Shown: positions 31,391 through 41,500 of the stretch, one piece after another
How positions within the stretch are numbered: position 1 is the stretch's first letter
Layout: each line of letters begins with the position of its first letter
Assembly (NCBI RefSeq): GCF_033473495.1
Contig: NC_088936.1
Coordinates: 4,836,001 to 4,900,000 of the forward strand
Length of the DNA: 64,000 bases
DNA from: Cercospora beticola
Taxonomy: Eukaryota > Ascomycota > Dothideomycetes > Mycosphaerellales > Mycosphaerellaceae
Direction: 5' to 3'
Made by a program: the position numbers and the translations under genes
The notes under the pieces: model-generated
Database searches by the model: none
What the model was told of the DNA's origin: nothing
What the model saw: only the letters and a program-made list of their open reading frames with translations

Positions 31391-32722
31391 CTACATGAAA
31401 TCTATATCCTCGATTGTTCCCTTCCTCGCAGCCTCTTCCAATTTCCATAAGATCTTCTTCTGTGCCTCGTCTTCATCCCGCATAAATTCATCCACCACTC
31501 GTTGCACCGCATCCTGCACAGGCATAGCTTTCGCGAATAATTCCTCCAGCAGTCCACTTTCAGCCACCACAATCTCTCTCAGTCGCGAGACTGACACAGC
31601 ATTTCGCGATGCGAACAATCCCCACCAATTCTCGTAACTCTCCATCTCAGGTCCAAGGCGCTTGAACAGAGAGAAGAGAGTAGAGGAGAGATTTCTGTAG
31701 TGATGCTCTGCGCGCGTAACGACTTCGAGAGTCCAGTTTGCAGAAAGGCGCATGATGCTGAGGGGCTCAGCGTGGGCGTAGTGAGAGCTTTTGATAAGTT
31801 CGGTTTCCAGCTTCCCGATACGCCCGAGGAGTTCTTGAATCGCGAGCTTGGTCTCTCCGGCAGAGAATACGAGGTTTTCGAGGTAAGGGAGTTGGTGCAT
31901 AATAAAATTATCATAGTGTGACAGGAGTTGATAGTTGAGTGTCTCATCGGATTTGAAAGGTATGTTGTTATTGAGAAGTTCTGTGGACCAAGTGTTGAAG
32001 TCGGAATGTGCTGGTATTGCCGTTCGGAGTTGCTCGATTGAGGAGCTGAAGTCTGCTATGCCATGTACATTCCATATCAAACTCGACTGTCGATATTCGT
32101 TGTCTTTGGTACTGAATTGCTCGACTAGCTTGAAGGCTGTCGAACTACTCTTCCTTAGAGCATCGACGTTCGTTCCGGGCAGGTCGTTCTGGATCGCTGG
32201 AAGGATGGTAGAAAGGTTCGTCTTGATCATGAAAAGAGGCATGCTGAGGAATGCGAGCGAAGGAGAAATCTCATTCAATTTCAGTAGCTGGTCGAATGTG
32301 GTCGTCAACGGAGTTTTGCCCACTGGAACGGAAGGCAGGACTGGTGTGGATGGCTTCGTCCAGGGATGATCGCAGAGTCCGGAGCCTTGTGGCAGAATGT
32401 TCTTCTGGCAGAGGGACTGCATGCCAAACAAGCTGATCTTGCTGAGAATGACTAGCACCGGTGCAGAGAGCAGGATGAAGCCCACGATACCAAGTGCAAG
32501 TTTCGATGCTGAATTAAGCTTGTCCAGGGCATTTAGGATGAAGCCTCTCCTGGTTCCAGGCTGCTGTGGGCGATCCGCAAAGCGTATGTGTCTGGGTGGA
32601 TGCGAGCTTTCACCGTGGTCGAAGTTTCCATGATCGAACCAGCCATGCGTCTTGTACCGCTTCCGTGGCTGCTTCTGCTGCGTGTACTCTGCCGCCATGT
32701 CTTTCAGAACGACAATGGGCAA
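31391..32722 (-). CDS. Hypothetical membrane protein
   Basis: A single exon encodes 443 residues; a second ATG eight codons in (32698, MAAEYTQQ) may be the true start. The N-terminal 65 residues are basic and hydrophilic, followed by one clear transmembrane segment (LALGIVGFILLSAPVLVILS, about 75-95). The remainder is helical with little hydrophobic character, containing two or three N-glycosylation sequons (NLS, NWT) and a heptad-like C-terminal part. The topology suggests a type II membrane protein with a large extracytosolic helical domain. I do not recognise the family. No intron is needed. Confidence 0.7.
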   Translation of the reverse strand: MPIVVLKDMAAEYTQQKQPRKRYKTHGWFDHGNFDHGESSHPPRHIRFADRPQQPGTRRGFILNALDKLNSASKLALGIVGFILLSAPVLVILSKISLFGMQSLCQKNILPQGSGLCDHPWTKPSTPVLPSVPVGKTPLTTTFDQLLKLNEISPSLAFLSMPLFMIKTNLSTILPAIQNDLPGTNVDALRKSSSTAFKLVEQFSTKDNEYRQSSLIWNVHGIADFSSSIEQLRTAIPAHSDFNTWSTELLNNNIPFKSDETLNYQLLSHYDNFIMHQLPYLENLVFSAGETKLAIQELLGRIGKLETELIKSSHYAHAEPLSIMRLSANWTLEVVTRAEHHYRNLSSTLFSLFKRLGPEMESYENWWGLFASRNAVSVSRLREIVVAESGLLEELFAKAMPVQDAVQRVVDEFMRDEDEAQKKILWKLEEAARKGTIEDIDFM

Positions 32723-33498
32723 GAAGCAGTATGGCCTGTCTGAAATTACATGAGAATAGAAAGATTATCATGGAAAACATAGTCATGAAAGTGATTTGCC
32801 TGTGTTTGAGTCAGTCCTTTGTTCGTGCCTACCTTCACTTCCATATCCGGACACTGTCGCTGAGACACGCGAACCAAGTGATACCAGTCAGTTCCGCGAG
32901 TGTTACGCTTTCTATACAATTTCGCAGTCTGCACACGAGGGCCTGGGTATGTGGAAGCAGTGCGCGCGAGTCTCTTCATCGCTCTCTCGTCAAGTCATGC
33001 TGAAGGCAGCGCTAGAAGAATCCGCTGCTGACCGCCGCCCTCCGCATCCGGCGAGACTGACGTCCGCGACAGGAATGCGGTTGCCGAGCTGTGACCTTGG
33101 AAATATGATGCTCCACTACGTGCTGTAACAGCACGAACGATGAAAGGGCTCAGGTGTTGTCTCAGTGACGTGCCATCCAATGTGCCCCGGGGCAAGGAAG
33201 AGACGGTGATGTCGGTCGGGAGCATTTGAAGGAAGACAATCAAAATTTGATGAAGAATTGGCGGGGCAAACTTCACCTCGCCCAGACTTGGCCCAAGCTC
33301 ACACCACACCAAATGCCACAACGCAGTATGCTACAAGATACAGGAGACTGCACCGGCCACTAAAAGAGCTCTAAAAGCAGCGAGAGAGATGTGGTAAGCA
33401 AGCGAGGCACACAGAATGACGTGGTCTCGCATCTTGGCTGATCTCGTTCCTTGAGATAAAAGTATATATTTTATTCACATCACTCAACCAACAACACC
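32723..33498. other. Intergenic, no gene recognised
   Basis: Promoter side of the membrane-protein gene. The frames seen are short and antisense to each other. Confidence 0.45.
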
Positions 33499-33592
33499 GG
33501 GCTTGTAGCACAGTGGTAGCGCGCACGCTTTGCATGACCAACTTGGTCGACAGTTCTGCGTGAGGTCTAGGGTTCGATCCCCTACTGGTAGG
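33499..33592 (+). tRNA. tRNA-Ala(TGC)-like gene with intron, degraded acceptor stem
   Basis: The order GGGCTTG, TA, a D-arm (GCAC-AGTGGTA-GCGC), an anticodon stem CACGC/GCGTG around TTTGCAT (anticodon TGC at 33531..33533), a 22-nt intron after position 37 (33535..33556, containing the self-complementary GACCAACTTGGTC), a 5-nt variable loop AGGTC, and a T-arm TAGGG-TTCGATC-CCCTA is that of an intron-containing tRNA-Ala. The 3' acceptor strand reads CTGGTAG, which pairs poorly with GGGCTTG (several mismatches), while the internal A and B boxes are good. It could be a tRNA pseudogene. Confidence 0.65.
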
Positions 33593-33952
33593 TCTCCATT
33601 GCATTCTAAATGGTACACTTGTATAAAGTCTAACATTGTCTGAAGGTCCATACCATAACCTCAATTCCTTGGGCTCAATACCCTTGAATGCGATCTTTTT
33701 GTGTTTTTGCCTTGCTATGTGTGTATGTAGGGATGGAAGGCAAGTACTTTTGCCTCACGATACTTCTCTTACACAGCGCATGTCGTGGACATGCACGCTT
33801 TTTTGGTAAGTGGCCTGTCGTGCCCGAAAAAGCAGAACACAGCTAATAAGCATTGCTCTCCCATCAAAAAGGTTCAAGCCCACCCATATAAATTGTCATT
33901 TCATTCCATGCCTCATTGCCTTTTCCCATTCGCTACTCTGGTACATATACAT

Positions 33953-35455
33953 CTACAACTTCGGAAAAGCAGTCGGCACCTTCCCACCCATCTCCACCAA
34001 AGTACTCTTATTCTGCACCCAATTATCCAACCCTCTCCTCCCATTCTCCACTCCCAAACCACTCAACTTCCATCCTCCCACCGGCATCTCCGCCGGCGAT
34101 TCACCCCACGTATTAATCCATGTAATACCAGCTTCAATTTGTCCAACAACCTTATGAGCGAGGTCAATATTCTTGCTAAAAACACCAGCGGCAAGACCCA
34201 TTTTGGTATTATTCGCTCGTGAGATGAGATTGGAAAGCCAGTCGTTTGAAAAGTCATCGTATGGAAGGATACACATGACAGGACCGAAGATTTCGTCTGT
34301 GGTTATGAGCATGTCGTCTGTGCAGTCTGTGAAAACTGTAGGTTTGACCCAGAAGCCATTTGGAGAGGCGTTTTCGGGTTTGCCGAGACCGCCGTAGAGG
34401 AGTTTGGCCTTGTCGCTTTCGATGCCGTGTTTGATGTATTGGTTGACTTTCTTGTAGTGTGTTTCGCTGACAAGAGGGCCGAAGTTGGTGTTTTCGCTGA
34501 AGAGATCGCCTGCTCGGATGTTGCCCATTTGCTCCAAAAGAACCTTTTCGAATTTGCTCTTCATGGATTTAGGGACGAAGACTCTTGTGCCGTTTGTGCA
34601 GACTTGACCAGTTGAGAAGAAGTTGGACATCATGGCACCATTGACAGCATCTTCGACGTCTGCATCTGGCAGGATAACGCATGGAGATTTGCCTCCAAGC
34701 TCCATTGTCACATACTTCATGCCGCCCGAGGCCGAACCAGCGACCTTCATACCCGTGCTGACTTGTCCAGTGAAAGAGACCTTCTTGATCGCAGGGTGGC
34801 CGGAAAGCATAGCGCCGACATCGCCGGCTCCTTGCACCACATTGAAAACTCCAGGAGGCACACCGGCTTCTGTGTAAATTTCTGCAAGCTGCAGAGCGTG
34901 TAGTGGAGTGAACTCCGAAGGCTTGTACACCATGCAGTTTCCTGCTGCCAGACACGGTGCAGATTTCCACAGGGCAATCTGAATAGGATAATTCCATGCG
35001 CCAATCCCAGCACATACTCCCAGTGGTGCTTTCGTTGTGTAGATCCAAGCATCTGGTCGAAGAGTTGTGGTCTCTCCATTGAGGCCTCCAGAGGCGATCA
35101 AGTTTGCGTAGTATTCCAGCACATCGGCTCCTGTGACTACATCTACAACGCTGGTCTCTGAAAAGGCCTTTCCGGTATCGTGAGTCTCGATTTTGGCCAG
35201 CTCATCGTTCCGTTGCCTCAGAAGTGCTACTGCTCGAAGAAGAATACGAGAGCGCTCCATCGGGGACATTGCCGACCATGTTGGAAAGGCATTTTGCGCA
35301 GACTTGATCGCCGCATCCACCGATGCATTGTCTGCTTTGCAAATGTTCGCTATCGGCTTTCCAGTTGAAGGATCTATGGATTGGAAAGTCTCGCCGGTGG
35401 TCTGTCGCTTGCCTCCATAGTAGAGGGACTGTTGCTCGTACTGGATCGACGCCAT
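33953..35455 (-). CDS. Betaine-aldehyde dehydrogenase
   Basis: A single exon encodes 500 residues, the usual ALDH length. The Rossmann fold carries [13 protein letters not shown] and the SFTGQVSTG motif. The catalytic glutamate (Glu252 in [11 protein letters not shown]) and nucleophile (Cys286 in [11 protein letters not shown]) are intact, as is EIFGPVMCI. It best fits the ALDH9/betaine-aldehyde branch, which oxidises betaine aldehyde to glycine betaine with NAD+. The neighbour, transcribed divergently at 36485, is choline oxidase, the enzyme that makes the substrate, so the two form a choline-to-betaine pair as in other filamentous fungi. No peroxisomal targeting tripeptide is obvious (it ends PKL). 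Composition flips near 34170. Confidence 0.88.
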   Translation of the reverse strand: MASIQYEQQSLYYGGKRQTTGETFQSIDPSTGKPIANICKADNASVDAAIKSAQNAFPTWSAMSPMERSRILLRAVALLRQRNDELAKIETHDTGKAFSETSVVDVVTGADVLEYYANLIASGGLNGETTTLRPDAWIYTTKAPLGVCAGIGAWNYPIQIALWKSAPCLAAGNCMVYKPSEFTPLHALQLAEIYTEAGVPPGVFNVVQGAGDVGAMLSGHPAIKKVSFTGQVSTGMKVAGSASGGMKYVTMELGGKSPCVILPDADVEDAVNGAMMSNFFSTGQVCTNGTRVFVPKSMKSKFEKVLLEQMGNIRAGDLFSENTNFGPLVSETHYKKVNQYIKHGIESDKAKLLYGGLGKPENASPNGFWVKPTVFTDCTDDMLITTDEIFGPVMCILPYDDFSNDWLSNLISRANNTKMGLAAGVFSKNIDLAHKVVGQIEAGITWINTWGESPAEMPVGGWKLSGLGVENGRRGLDNWVQNKSTLVEMGGKVPTAFPKL

Positions 35456-36484
35456 GGTGTGAGGTTACAGCGGTGCTGCCAGGTATGCTTTGGTTGAGTG
35501 TTTTGGACTCTACACCACGGGGGATCGAATGCACAAGAGAAGCGATGCGATACGATTGCTAGCAAGTGAAGATACGACAGATGGCAGACTAGCTCGAATG
35601 CAGCAAGGGCTCCCGATCACCTGGAGAGGTGGGACCGGGTTCGCGTTCGTGCAAAAAGCTTGGATGCAGAGACTAATGCTCGATTGCGCAGATTGGCGGG
35701 CCTAGTCGCTGGCAGAAAAGATTTTTGAGGCGAGTGGATGGCGGTTACCGAAGGCTGGACATGAACAGCGAGATGCAGCAGCAGCAGCGACGAGCAGCAC
35801 CAGCAACGGCAGCAGCAGTGTGGCGAGGCTGGGATCCGCGCGGCACAAGAAGGTGAGGTCGGCCATTGACTTTCGGCAAAGCGATGGGCGGCGGTGAAAG
35901 GTGTGAGACTCACTCAATCTGGCACGACGACCGCTCCAGCTGAGGTCATGGCCAATGGAACAGACATCTGTGCGGTCAGAAAATCCATGGCACCCTAACT
36001 TAGACATCTGACGTATACACTGCCCGCTAGCCAGCGTCTCGCCGACTTCCATCCGCAGCCCTCGCACGTTTGGCGCAGGCCGTGGGAAGCGAAGGAAGCC
36101 ATCCCGAGAGCTCTAGTGCTGCACATCGACCGTGTTGCGAGATGCGTCGCGTGAGTATCCATGATCCCGACTGATCCAGAGGCAGAAGAGGCGCGGCGGG
36201 AGAGGCCGCGCGACAACCATAAGACTCGCGGTCAGCGGGTGGAGCCCTCTTGTATCGCTGGGAGAGGGTCGTGAGGATTTTACATTAAAACTACGGGAGC
36301 TTGGCCTTTGCCCTCTGCCTCTTTCTTCCTCAGTCTGCACCAGCCTCGCTCCTCCCCCTCTCATTGTTCAGTACGTAGTCCACTCGTACGTCTCTCGGGT
36401 GTATCGGTCTTTGCTTCAGAACAAAGAACCAGGCTTATCTACATTCCTCCCATACACCGATAAAGCATACAGTCGACTATCAAT
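35456..36484. promoter_or_regulatory. Divergent promoter of the betaine pathway pair
   Basis: A 1029-bp gap between the BADH start (35455, minus) and the choline oxidase start (36485, plus) holds both promoters. It contains a CAG-rich tract (35775..35822). No gene is recognised; frames on both strands are short. Confidence 0.55.
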
Positions 36485-38125
36485 ATGAGCGCCAGCGGCA
36501 CCACCAACGAGCTGAACGCCCAGGACGTCAACAGCTATGACTTTATTATCGTGGGCGGAGGCACGGCGGGCTGTGTCGTTGCTGCGCGTCTGTCCGAGTA
36601 CCTGCCCAACAAGAAAGTCCTGTTGATCGAGGCCGGCCCTTCGGATTTCATGGATGATCGCGTGCTTCTGCTCAAGGAATGGCTGAAGCTGCTGGGCGGC
36701 GAGCTCGACTACGACTACCCAACAACCGAGCAACCACACGGAAACTCTCACATTCGGCACTCACGCGCCAAGGTTTTGGGAGGCTGCTCCAGCCACAACA
36801 CCCTGATCAGCTTCCGACCTTTCGAGCACGACTGCCAGCGCTGGGTTGCCCAGGGCTGCAAGGGATGGGACTTCAAGACTTTCACTCGCGTTCTTGACAA
36901 CCTCAAGAATACTGTACAGCCTGTGCACGAGAGGCACCGAAACCAGCTGACAAAGGATTGGATTGAGACTGGAGCCAAGGCTTTGAACCTTCCAGTTGTC
37001 CACGACTACAACAAGGAGATTCGATCGACTGGCGCTCTCCACCCAGGTATTGGTTTCTTGTCTGTCTCATACAACCCAGATGACGGCCGCCGAAGCAGTG
37101 CAAGTGTGGCGTACATCCACCCAATCCTTCGCGGAGATGAGAGGAGACCAAACTTGACTATCCTCACAAATGCATGGGTCAGCAAAGTCAACGTTCAAGG
37201 CACCAAAGTCACCGGCGTGAACGTGACACAGCAAGATGGAAAGAAGCACATCCTGACAGCGAAGTCTGAGACCATTCTCAGTGCAGGTGCAGTCGACACT
37301 CCTCGTCTGCTCATGCTTTCTGGTCTGGGACCCAAGGACCAACTCAACAATCTCGGAATCAATGTGATCAAGGATCTCCCAGGTGTCGGCGAGAACCTGC
37401 TCGACCACCCAGAATCCATCATCATGTGGGAACTCAACAAGGAAGTCGACCACAACATGACAGTCATGGACTCCGACGCAGCCATCTTCCTCCGCCGCGA
37501 ACGACCAAACGCCGCAGGCAACGACGGCGACATCATCGACATCATGGCCCACTGCTACCAAGTTCCATTCGTCTACAACACCGAACGTCTCGGCTACGAC
37601 GTCCCAAAGGAAGCCTTCTGCGTAACACCCAACATCCCTCGCCCACGATCCCGAGGAAAACTCTACCTCACCAGCGCCGACCCCTCAGTCAAGCCCGCTC
37701 TCGACTTCCGCTACTTCTCCGACCCAGAAGGCTACGACGCAGCCACAATCGTCGAAGGTCTAAAAGCCGCCCGCAAAATCGCCGAACAAGCTCCTTTCAA
37801 AGACTGGATCAAGCGAGAAATCGCCCCTGGACCTGCGATCCAATCTGACGAGGACTTGTCTGAGTATGGTCGTCGTGTAGCTCACACTGTCTACCACCCT
37901 GCTGGAACGACAAAGATGGGTGATGTCAAAACCAACCACATGGCAGTCGTTGATCCAGAACTTAAGATTCGTGGTCTTCAGGGTGTGCGTATTGCGGATG
38001 CTGGTGTTTTCCCAGAGATGCCATCTATCAACCCTATGTTGACTGTTCTTGCTATTGGAGAGCGTTGCGCTGAGATGATCGCTCAGCAGCATGGCTGGAC
38101 TGGATTGGAGAGGGCGAGGTTGTAA
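36485..38125 (+). CDS. Choline oxidase (GMC flavoenzyme)
   Basis: A single exon encodes 546 residues, the usual choline oxidase length. The FAD-binding start is YDFIIVGGGTAGCVVAARL (about 18-36). His104 in LGGCSSHNT matches the histidine that carries covalent FAD in bacterial choline oxidase (His99 in Arthrobacter, as recalled). The next residues are Asn105 and Thr106, where the bacterial enzyme has Asn and Ser. The catalytic pair His471 (YHPAGTTKMG) and Asn516 (SINPMLTV) is present. The enzyme converts choline to betaine aldehyde and on to glycine betaine, releasing hydrogen peroxide. No peroxisomal SKL-like end is seen (RARL). Third-position use switches from C-rich (37430-37840) to G/T-rich near the 3' end. 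Confidence 0.9.
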   Translation: MSASGTTNELNAQDVNSYDFIIVGGGTAGCVVAARLSEYLPNKKVLLIEAGPSDFMDDRVLLLKEWLKLLGGELDYDYPTTEQPHGNSHIRHSRAKVLGGCSSHNTLISFRPFEHDCQRWVAQGCKGWDFKTFTRVLDNLKNTVQPVHERHRNQLTKDWIETGAKALNLPVVHDYNKEIRSTGALHPGIGFLSVSYNPDDGRRSSASVAYIHPILRGDERRPNLTILTNAWVSKVNVQGTKVTGVNVTQQDGKKHILTAKSETILSAGAVDTPRLLMLSGLGPKDQLNNLGINVIKDLPGVGENLLDHPESIIMWELNKEVDHNMTVMDSDAAIFLRRERPNAAGNDGDIIDIMAHCYQVPFVYNTERLGYDVPKEAFCVTPNIPRPRSRGKLYLTSADPSVKPALDFRYFSDPEGYDAATIVEGLKAARKIAEQAPFKDWIKREIAPGPAIQSDEDLSEYGRRVAHTVYHPAGTTKMGDVKTNHMAVVDPELKIRGLQGVRIADAGVFPEMPSINPMLTVLAIGERCAEMIAQQHGWTGLERARL

Positions 38126-38589
38126 GCAAAGTGCCCTTCTTCACGAAGAAGGTGTGAGGACCGGAGGAATGTTGGATGCCGGATGTGAGATACGATGATT
38201 ATGCGATTTTGAACAGCCATGGCGTTCTTCTTTGGGATAAGAGGTGGAGAAAGATGTACAAGAGCAATCTTTGTTGTTGCGATACCCCACAGGTAGTAGG
38301 ACACTTTACACATAGGCGCGCATTTAAAGTTGACCTTTTACTACCATAGTCGTGTAGATCAACTTGCACGAATGAATGCATTTGCTATGGCAGAATTGCA
38401 TCTCACACCAAGTCAATGTCATGGACAGCTCTGTTCCCGCAGCGATATCGATGACTAAAGATGAAAAAGAGGCAAAAAAAAAAAAAGAAAACGAAACGAC
38501 CGCAACAACTCAATTGACGGCAGCCGTTCCCGCACCACAGGACCAAACAGCCTCTTAGGCGGATCGGAGGCTTGAGTTGACAGCAGACG
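38126..38589. other. 3' flank of choline oxidase
   Basis: No gene is recognised. An A-rich run (about 38476-38490) precedes the tandem array. Confidence 0.4.
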
Positions 38590-41500
38590 CCATCTTGATC
38601 GCTGGCGATTTACTGCTTGAGCCAATTGAGCGGAGACGGTCGTTACATGGAGCGTGAATGCTAATGGTTCATGAAGTCTGTCTGGCTGCTGATAATCAAG
38701 AGGACTTGAACGATGCTGCTAGAACTGAAGAAGTCGGGAACTTACAAGCAAAATTTGACACAACTGACCGCTGGCTATCCTTTCCTAGTCTCAAGGTAGC
38801 GATTCGAAGGACTATATAAAGATGAAACAAAAAGGCAAAAAAGAAGAAGAACGACTGGCCGCACCGACTCAGTTGACAACACCATCCTGCGTCAACCCAG
38901 AGACCTTTCGCGGCCTTATGAGAGGACCAGAGATTGGTGTCGATGGCAAACATCATGATTATTCTTTGACGATTTACTGCTTGAGCTAATTGAGCGGATG
39001 CGGTCGTTGCGAGAAACGGGAATGCTAATGGTATATGAGCTCTGGGTGATTTGCTTGCTATTCGTAAATCTTGGGAGACTGGGATCGGTTCGAAAGCTTG
39101 GAAGTGTTAAGGACATAGCCAGTCTTGATCGTATACCAATCTTTGACCCAGCTAGGTGTCTGAATAAGAGAAAGCTGTCAGGTGTAGGTTGTCTGACAGG
39201 TCAGCGACGAGAAGGGCTTTTGCGAAAGCAAAAGATTCATTGCCCACGTCATTCGGTCAGAAATACTCTCATCGAAAGGCATGAAAGGATGCCTCTCTAG
39301 AAGCACTCCCTTCCGGTGATCTACGTCGAATGCAAAAGAATTTTGTCAAAAAACAAACCACATCTGCGCTATAGCTCTAAGCGGCGTATACCACTTACGA
39401 GCGAGCACAGTTCGACTATCTCGACAAGTGCGTACAACGTCTTCCCGGAAGCAAGCGTCAGAAACCTAACGACTTAATGCTTGAGCTAAGGGGGCAGATG
39501 TGATCGTTGGCTGAGAGTGAGCAGGAGGTGGGATATGAATGCTGGAAGGACGAGCTTAGGCGAGTGAAAAAGAAAGACAGAAAGAACGGAAGAACGAAAA
39601 GCAAGATGGACATGAAACGCAGGACGATCGGCTACGGGTGAGTAGATGAACCAAAGAGATGCATCAATCGGAAGTGGTAAGGCAGTGTCAAGTGCAAAAG
39701 AAGCAAAAACAATCCACATCTGCGGCGTAGCTCTGGACATCGCCCTCGAGCCAAGAGTCTGCACGAAGACTTGAGGCGAGCATGCTATCCAGCTTCTTTT
39801 GCAAGCGTCAGAGACTCGACGACTTACTGCTTGAGCTAAGGGGGCAGATGTGGCTGTTGGATGAGAGCGAATAGGGGTTGAATATCAATGCTGGAACGAG
39901 AAGCTCGAGGTAGGTGAAAAGAACGAGGAGAGATAGGAATCGAGAATGGAAAGGGGCATAGCGGAAGCAAAAAGGTAAAACGAATCACATCTGCACTATA
40001 GCTCTACATTACACTCCAGAACACCCTCGCAAAAATACAGTCATCCTCAGGCTTGGGTAACAGCTAGCGTAATCACACAAGCGCCACGATGCTAACAACT
40101 TACTGCTTGGGCTAATTGTGCAGATGTGATTGTTGGAAGACAGCGATAGGTGAGTGAATATGAAGACTAGAACGAGAAGCTCAGGTGAGCCAAAAGACCG
40201 AGGTAGGACGGAATTCAGGGAGGATAGGGGATGTTAGAGGCAAAAAGACAAAACAAATTACATCTGCACTTCAGCTCTGCGATCGTGGATTTTCTGGCAG
40301 TACAGGATACAGATGTCCTAAACCACGGACAATAGCCAGCCTGAACACGCAGGCGTCACAATGCTGACGACTTACTACTTGAGCTAAAGGGGCAGATACG
40401 ATCGTTGGATAGCAGAGATTAGAGAGTGGATACGAAGACTGGAATGAGAAGCTCAGGTGGGCAAAAGGAGAGAAGAGAAAGGGTATGCAAGAAGGGAAAG
40501 GGGATGTTGGAGGCAAAAAGGCGAAAACAAATCACATCTGCACCAGAAGCGATTAGCGGTCACCCTTCTACGGACACCACACGTTGTTCAGAGAGAGAGT
40601 GCCAGCCAGCTGTATTGATCAAGCATCAGAAGACCTGACGACTTACTGTCTGAGCCAAGGAAGCAGATGTGATCGTTGAAGTGAGACAGAGACAACGCGT
40701 ACATCAATGCTGCACCCTCGGGCAGGACTGATCTAAAAGAGTAGCGATATACGGAATCGGAAGAATGGAAATTGGGCAACAAAACCGAAGCACAACAAAT
40801 CACATCCACACTATTAGGCCGGACCGCTGACACACTGGCCTAATCAAAACGCAGATTGTACTTCGATAAGCAGGCGTGTATGCTAGCTTTACTAGCAAGC
40901 GCCGATTAGCGTTGATTGATGACTTACTGCTTGAGCTAACAGTGCATATGTAATTGTTGAAGCGACACGAAGACAGCCCGTATCTATACGCTGCAGGTCC
41001 TGGCAGGTTTGCAGTAAGAGGGGTCCTGCACAGAATTGAGGAAGCGTATACCTAGATGCAAAAGGAAAATTGAGGCAAAAGACCACAACTACGCCCTGTA
41101 GGTTCTACTTCTTCTAGGAGAACCTAAAGACAGGATAACCTAGATAGAGTAGGCAGCTTCCAAACAAGCGTCAGCGAGTTAACGACTTACTGCTTGCGTT
41201 CAGGAGGCGGATGTGATCGTTCAGGCACAATCAGAATGACTCGTACTTGAAGCTTGCATGTTCTGTGTTCTGCAGGCAAGACCTGGGCCAAAGGGTGACG
41301 AGGACGAACTTCAAAAGAAAGCAGGGGACCGTAGAATACAACAGGGAGGCAAAACGAAGCGAAACGAATCGCATCCGCTCTCCCATTGCTATCAAGATGG
41401 ACTCTACCATACATGCTAATTAGCATTCGAGTAGGGTCATGCCATAGCCTATAGGCAAGCGTCAAAGACATTAGTTGACGACTTACTGCTTAAGCTAAGG

